A stretch of 30,127 nt of DNA from Deltaproteobacteria bacterium. GTDB lineage: Bacteria > Desulfobacterota_C > Deferrisomatia > Deferrisomatales > JACRMM01. Shown here one piece after another: positions 28,342-30,127 of the stretch. Below the pieces are notes generated by a model that had not been told where the DNA came from, ran no database searches, and saw only the letters and a list, made by a program, of their open reading frames with translations. Position 1 is the stretch's first letter. Each line of letters opens with the position of its first letter. The stretch spans positions 1 to 30,127 of the forward strand of contig JACRCS010000328.1 in NCBI GenBank assembly GCA_016218905.1. Direction: 5' to 3'. A program made the translations under genes and the position numbers.

Positions 28342-29700
28342 TCACTTCTCGGCCGGGGCGCTCGCGGCCTTCCGGGCGCCCCCGGTCGCGGGAATTCCCC
28401 GGAGGACGAGCGCGCAGGCGCCGGAGAGGGCGAGGGCCGACGTGAGGATCCAGGGGGTAGCCTGCCATCCGCCGCGGGCCGACGCGAGGAGCGCCGCGGC
28501 CGGGGGGCCGAGGAGCATCGCCACGTTGGAGACCTGGTTGACGAAACCGTTCGTCGTGGCGACGAGCGTCGGTCTCGGCGCGTAGAGGGGCGCCCCACCG
28601 AGCACGCAGACCGCCTGGATCCCTCCGAAGATCGAGAACAACAGACAGAGCGCGTACCGGACCCACTCCGGGGTGCCGGCGCCGTAGATGCCGAGCATCG
28701 ACAGCCCACCGACGGTCGCCGCCGAGGTCATGAGCGCCCAGCGAGGCGCCCGGCGCTTGAGGAGCCACCCTCCCAAGAGGGCGCCGACCATGTTGACGGC
28801 CACCGCGAGGGACGTGAGGGCGGCGGCCGCGGCACGGCTGTAGCCTCGGCCCATGAGGAGGGTCGGGAGGAAGCCCATCAGGACCATGAAGCTCATGGTG
28901 TACATGGCCCAGGAGAGGGCGAGCGCCACCGGTCCCGGGGTGACGGCGACGAGCCCCACGCTCCGCCACGAGGCGCGCGTCCTCGCGGCGCGGCCCGCCG
29001 ACAGGCCCGGAACGGTCCGCGTCAGCCGGCGAAACACTGCGGCGAGGAAGAGGAGCAGGAGCCCGTTCCCGGCCCAGAGACCTCGCCAGCCCGCCAAGGC
29101 GAGGAGAGGGGGCGCCAGGAGCATCATGGCGGACGTCCCGAGCGGCATGAAGCACCCCCACAGCCCGAACGCGAGCCCGAGGTCCCCCGGCCGGGTGACC
29201 TTGAAGATCAGGGCAGGCGCAGAGACGACCACCATCAGGTACCCGAAGCCCTCGAGGGCGCGCGTCGTCAGGAGCCACGCCGGTCCCGGCGCCGCCGCGC
29301 CGAGGAGGCTCCCGGCGCCGGCGCACGCGAGGCCGAGGCCCCTGGCACGCCGGTCGCCGACCCGATCCCCGGCCGCTCCGACGGCGAGGCCGCAAGCCGC
29401 GCCGACGACGTTCAAGGCGGAGAGGACCCATCCGCCCACGACGAGGCTGATCCCGAGGCGAAGTTGGAGCTCCTGCAGGGCCGGCGGAGCCTTCCCGATC
29501 TGGAACGCGCAGCAGATGCCGGCCGCGACTCCCATGAGGACGAGGCGCCAGCGGGTGTGTTCCGGCACTGCCGGCGTGCTCCCCTCGGTCTCGGCCACCT
29601 TCTTCGCCGAAGGCCGAGCCTCCGGAGACGCTTCTCCGGTGCGCAGCGCCGGGACGAGGGGGAGCGCGAGTTCGGTACCGTCTGGATCGGGTGCTCTCAT
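28342..29700 (-). CDS. Major facilitator superfamily transporter
   Basis: A 452-residue integral membrane protein with about 12 hydrophobic segments, for example VLMGVAAGICCAFQIG, VGGWVLSALNVVGAACGLA and ALSWAMYTMSFMVLMGFLP. The loop after the second segment is AAGDRVGDRRARG, the usual MFS GDRxGRR motif. About 49 charged residues precede the first membrane segment, so the true start may be downstream of the ATG at 29700. It resembles nitrate/cyanate/aromatic-acid-type MFS permeases only generally, and the substrate cannot be told. With the LysR gene just downstream it forms a small minus-strand module distinct from the phenol operons. Confidence 0.9.
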   Translation of the reverse strand: MRAPDPDGTELALPLVPALRTGEASPEARPSAKKVAETEGSTPAVPEHTRWRLVLMGVAAGICCAFQIGKAPPALQELQLRLGISLVVGGWVLSALNVVGAACGLAVGAAGDRVGDRRARGLGLACAGAGSLLGAAAPGPAWLLTTRALEGFGYLMVVVSAPALIFKVTRPGDLGLAFGLWGCFMPLGTSAMMLLAPPLLALAGWRGLWAGNGLLLLFLAAVFRRLTRTVPGLSAGRAARTRASWRSVGLVAVTPGPVALALSWAMYTMSFMVLMGFLPTLLMGRGYSRAAAAALTSLAVAVNMVGALLGGWLLKRRAPRWALMTSAATVGGLSMLGIYGAGTPEWVRYALCLLFSIFGGIQAVCVLGGAPLYAPRPTLVATTNGFVNQVSNVAMLLGPPAAALLASARGGWQATPWILTSALALSGACALVLRGIPATGGARKAASAPAEK

Positions 29701-30028
29701 CGTCCGGCTGCCTTGGAGTGGATCAGGTGTTCCCCCTGGGAGCGCCTCGGCGCCACCCTCGTCCGCGGAAGAGCCGAGTCAGCGCTGCGGCTCGGGGTGA
29801 AAGAGCGGCGGCCGCCCGGGAGGCCGGGGCGCGCCGGATCTTTCGGATGGGGATCAGGGAAGGCCCAGTGACTCCTCTGCTTCTAACCGAAGCACCCGGT
29901 CGGGTCAAGCGGCTCTCCGACGGCGCCGCTCCGACAGGCGTGGTTGCGAAGCGGGAGTCGGGAGCGCGAGGGCCGCCGGACGGCGCTGCTATACACGACG
30001 TCGTAAATAGTTGCGCGTACCGGGTTGC
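29701..30028. other. Non-coding stretch, nothing identified
   Basis: Upstream of the transporter gene I see no convincing coding frame, tRNA or other RNA gene. Short open frames on both strands have low-complexity Arg/Pro-rich translations typical of GC-rich noncoding DNA. A promoter for the transporter should lie here but I cannot place it. Confidence 0.5.
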
Positions 30029-30108
30029 CGTAGGGTGGGCGGTTCTCGCGCAGCGAGGTTCGCCCACGCGTGGGGCAACCCGCCTGCGGCGGAACGCCCC
30101 ACCCTACG
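30029..30108. repeat. Long inverted repeat (REP-like) near the window end
   Basis: CGTAGGGTGGGCGGTTC (30029-30045) and GAACGCCCCACCCTACG (30092-30108) are near-perfect inverted arms around a 46-base centre. A second pair, CGGGTTGCC (30021-30029) and GGGCAACCCG (30072-30081), overlaps them. This is the pattern of a dispersed palindromic repeat; only one copy is in the window. Confidence 0.6.
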
Positions 30109-30127
30109 CTCAGGGGCAGATGCGCAA

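Noticed and set aside
28249..29871. A 540-codon plus-strand open frame opposite the MFS transporter
   Set aside because: Its composition is extreme in Arg, Gly and Glu with no domain, while the minus strand encodes regular membrane segments.
29723..30067. A 114-codon minus-strand open frame near the window end
   Set aside because: It has Ala/Arg-rich composition, no motif, and overlaps an inverted repeat.
1..30127. CRISPR arrays, tRNA or rRNA genes, complete IS elements, attachment sites
   Set aside because: No regularly spaced repeats, no cloverleaf or rRNA-like sequence and no transposase or integrase frame was seen on either strand.

Overview
The window is about 30 kb of GC-rich bacterial DNA, dense with plus-strand catabolic operons. 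I see no rRNA, tRNA, CRISPR array or complete insertion sequence. The gene content points to an anaerobic or facultatively anaerobic aromatic-degrading bacterium, perhaps a high-GC Desulfobacterota, NC10/Rokubacteria-like or betaproteobacterial lineage. The sequence alone does not settle the taxon.

Layout. (1) 1-1377: a 5'-damaged sensor kinase gene and an intact NarL-type response regulator. (2) 1546-3762: a solitary molybdopterin oxidoreductase of the DMSO-reductase superfamily, followed by a strong hairpin terminator. (3) 4089-10457, operon A: a HAD protein resembling the phenylphosphate carboxylase delta subunit, acyl-CoA dehydrogenase, thiolase, 3-hydroxyacyl-CoA dehydrogenase, an enoyl-CoA hydratase broken by an in-frame TAA, an SDR and a GNAT acetyltransferase. 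(4) 10654-11262: a divergent TetR-family repressor gene. (5) 11387-16648, operon B: an intact enoyl-CoA hydratase and a three-subunit xanthine-oxidase-family molybdenum enzyme resembling 4-hydroxybenzoyl-CoA reductase. (6) 16768-27221, operon C: phenylphosphate synthase PpsA and PpsB, a VOC protein, a thiolase, a PaaK-type CoA ligase, two UbiD-family carboxylase subunits, the small carboxylase gamma subunit and a DUF120 (CTP-dependent riboflavin kinase-like) protein. (7) 27225-29700: a truncated gene remnant abutting a convergent LysR regulator and an MFS transporter on the minus strand, then an apparently gene-free end.

How the genes fit together. PpsAB would phosphorylate phenol to phenylphosphate. 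The two UbiD subunits, the gamma subunit and the HAD delta subunit would carboxylate phenylphosphate to 4-hydroxybenzoate. The PaaK-type ligase is the candidate for CoA activation, and the HcrABC-like enzyme for removing the ring hydroxyl to give benzoyl-CoA. The beta-oxidation genes would serve downstream acyl-CoA steps. No benzoyl-CoA reductase, ubiX or ppsC is visible.

The most striking regulatory feature is a 14-bp palindrome, AGCGAGCGCTCGCT. It occurs exactly or with one mismatch at four places: at the promoters of operons A and B, just downstream of the proposed operon C promoter, and at the promoter of the tetR gene itself. It explains how the dispersed carboxylase delta gene, the reductase genes and the Pps/Ppc genes could form one regulon. 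A second striking feature is a family of four interspersed elements of about 115 bp with inverted ends and an internal hairpin. They lie after gene stops, two of them overlapping the last base of a stop codon.
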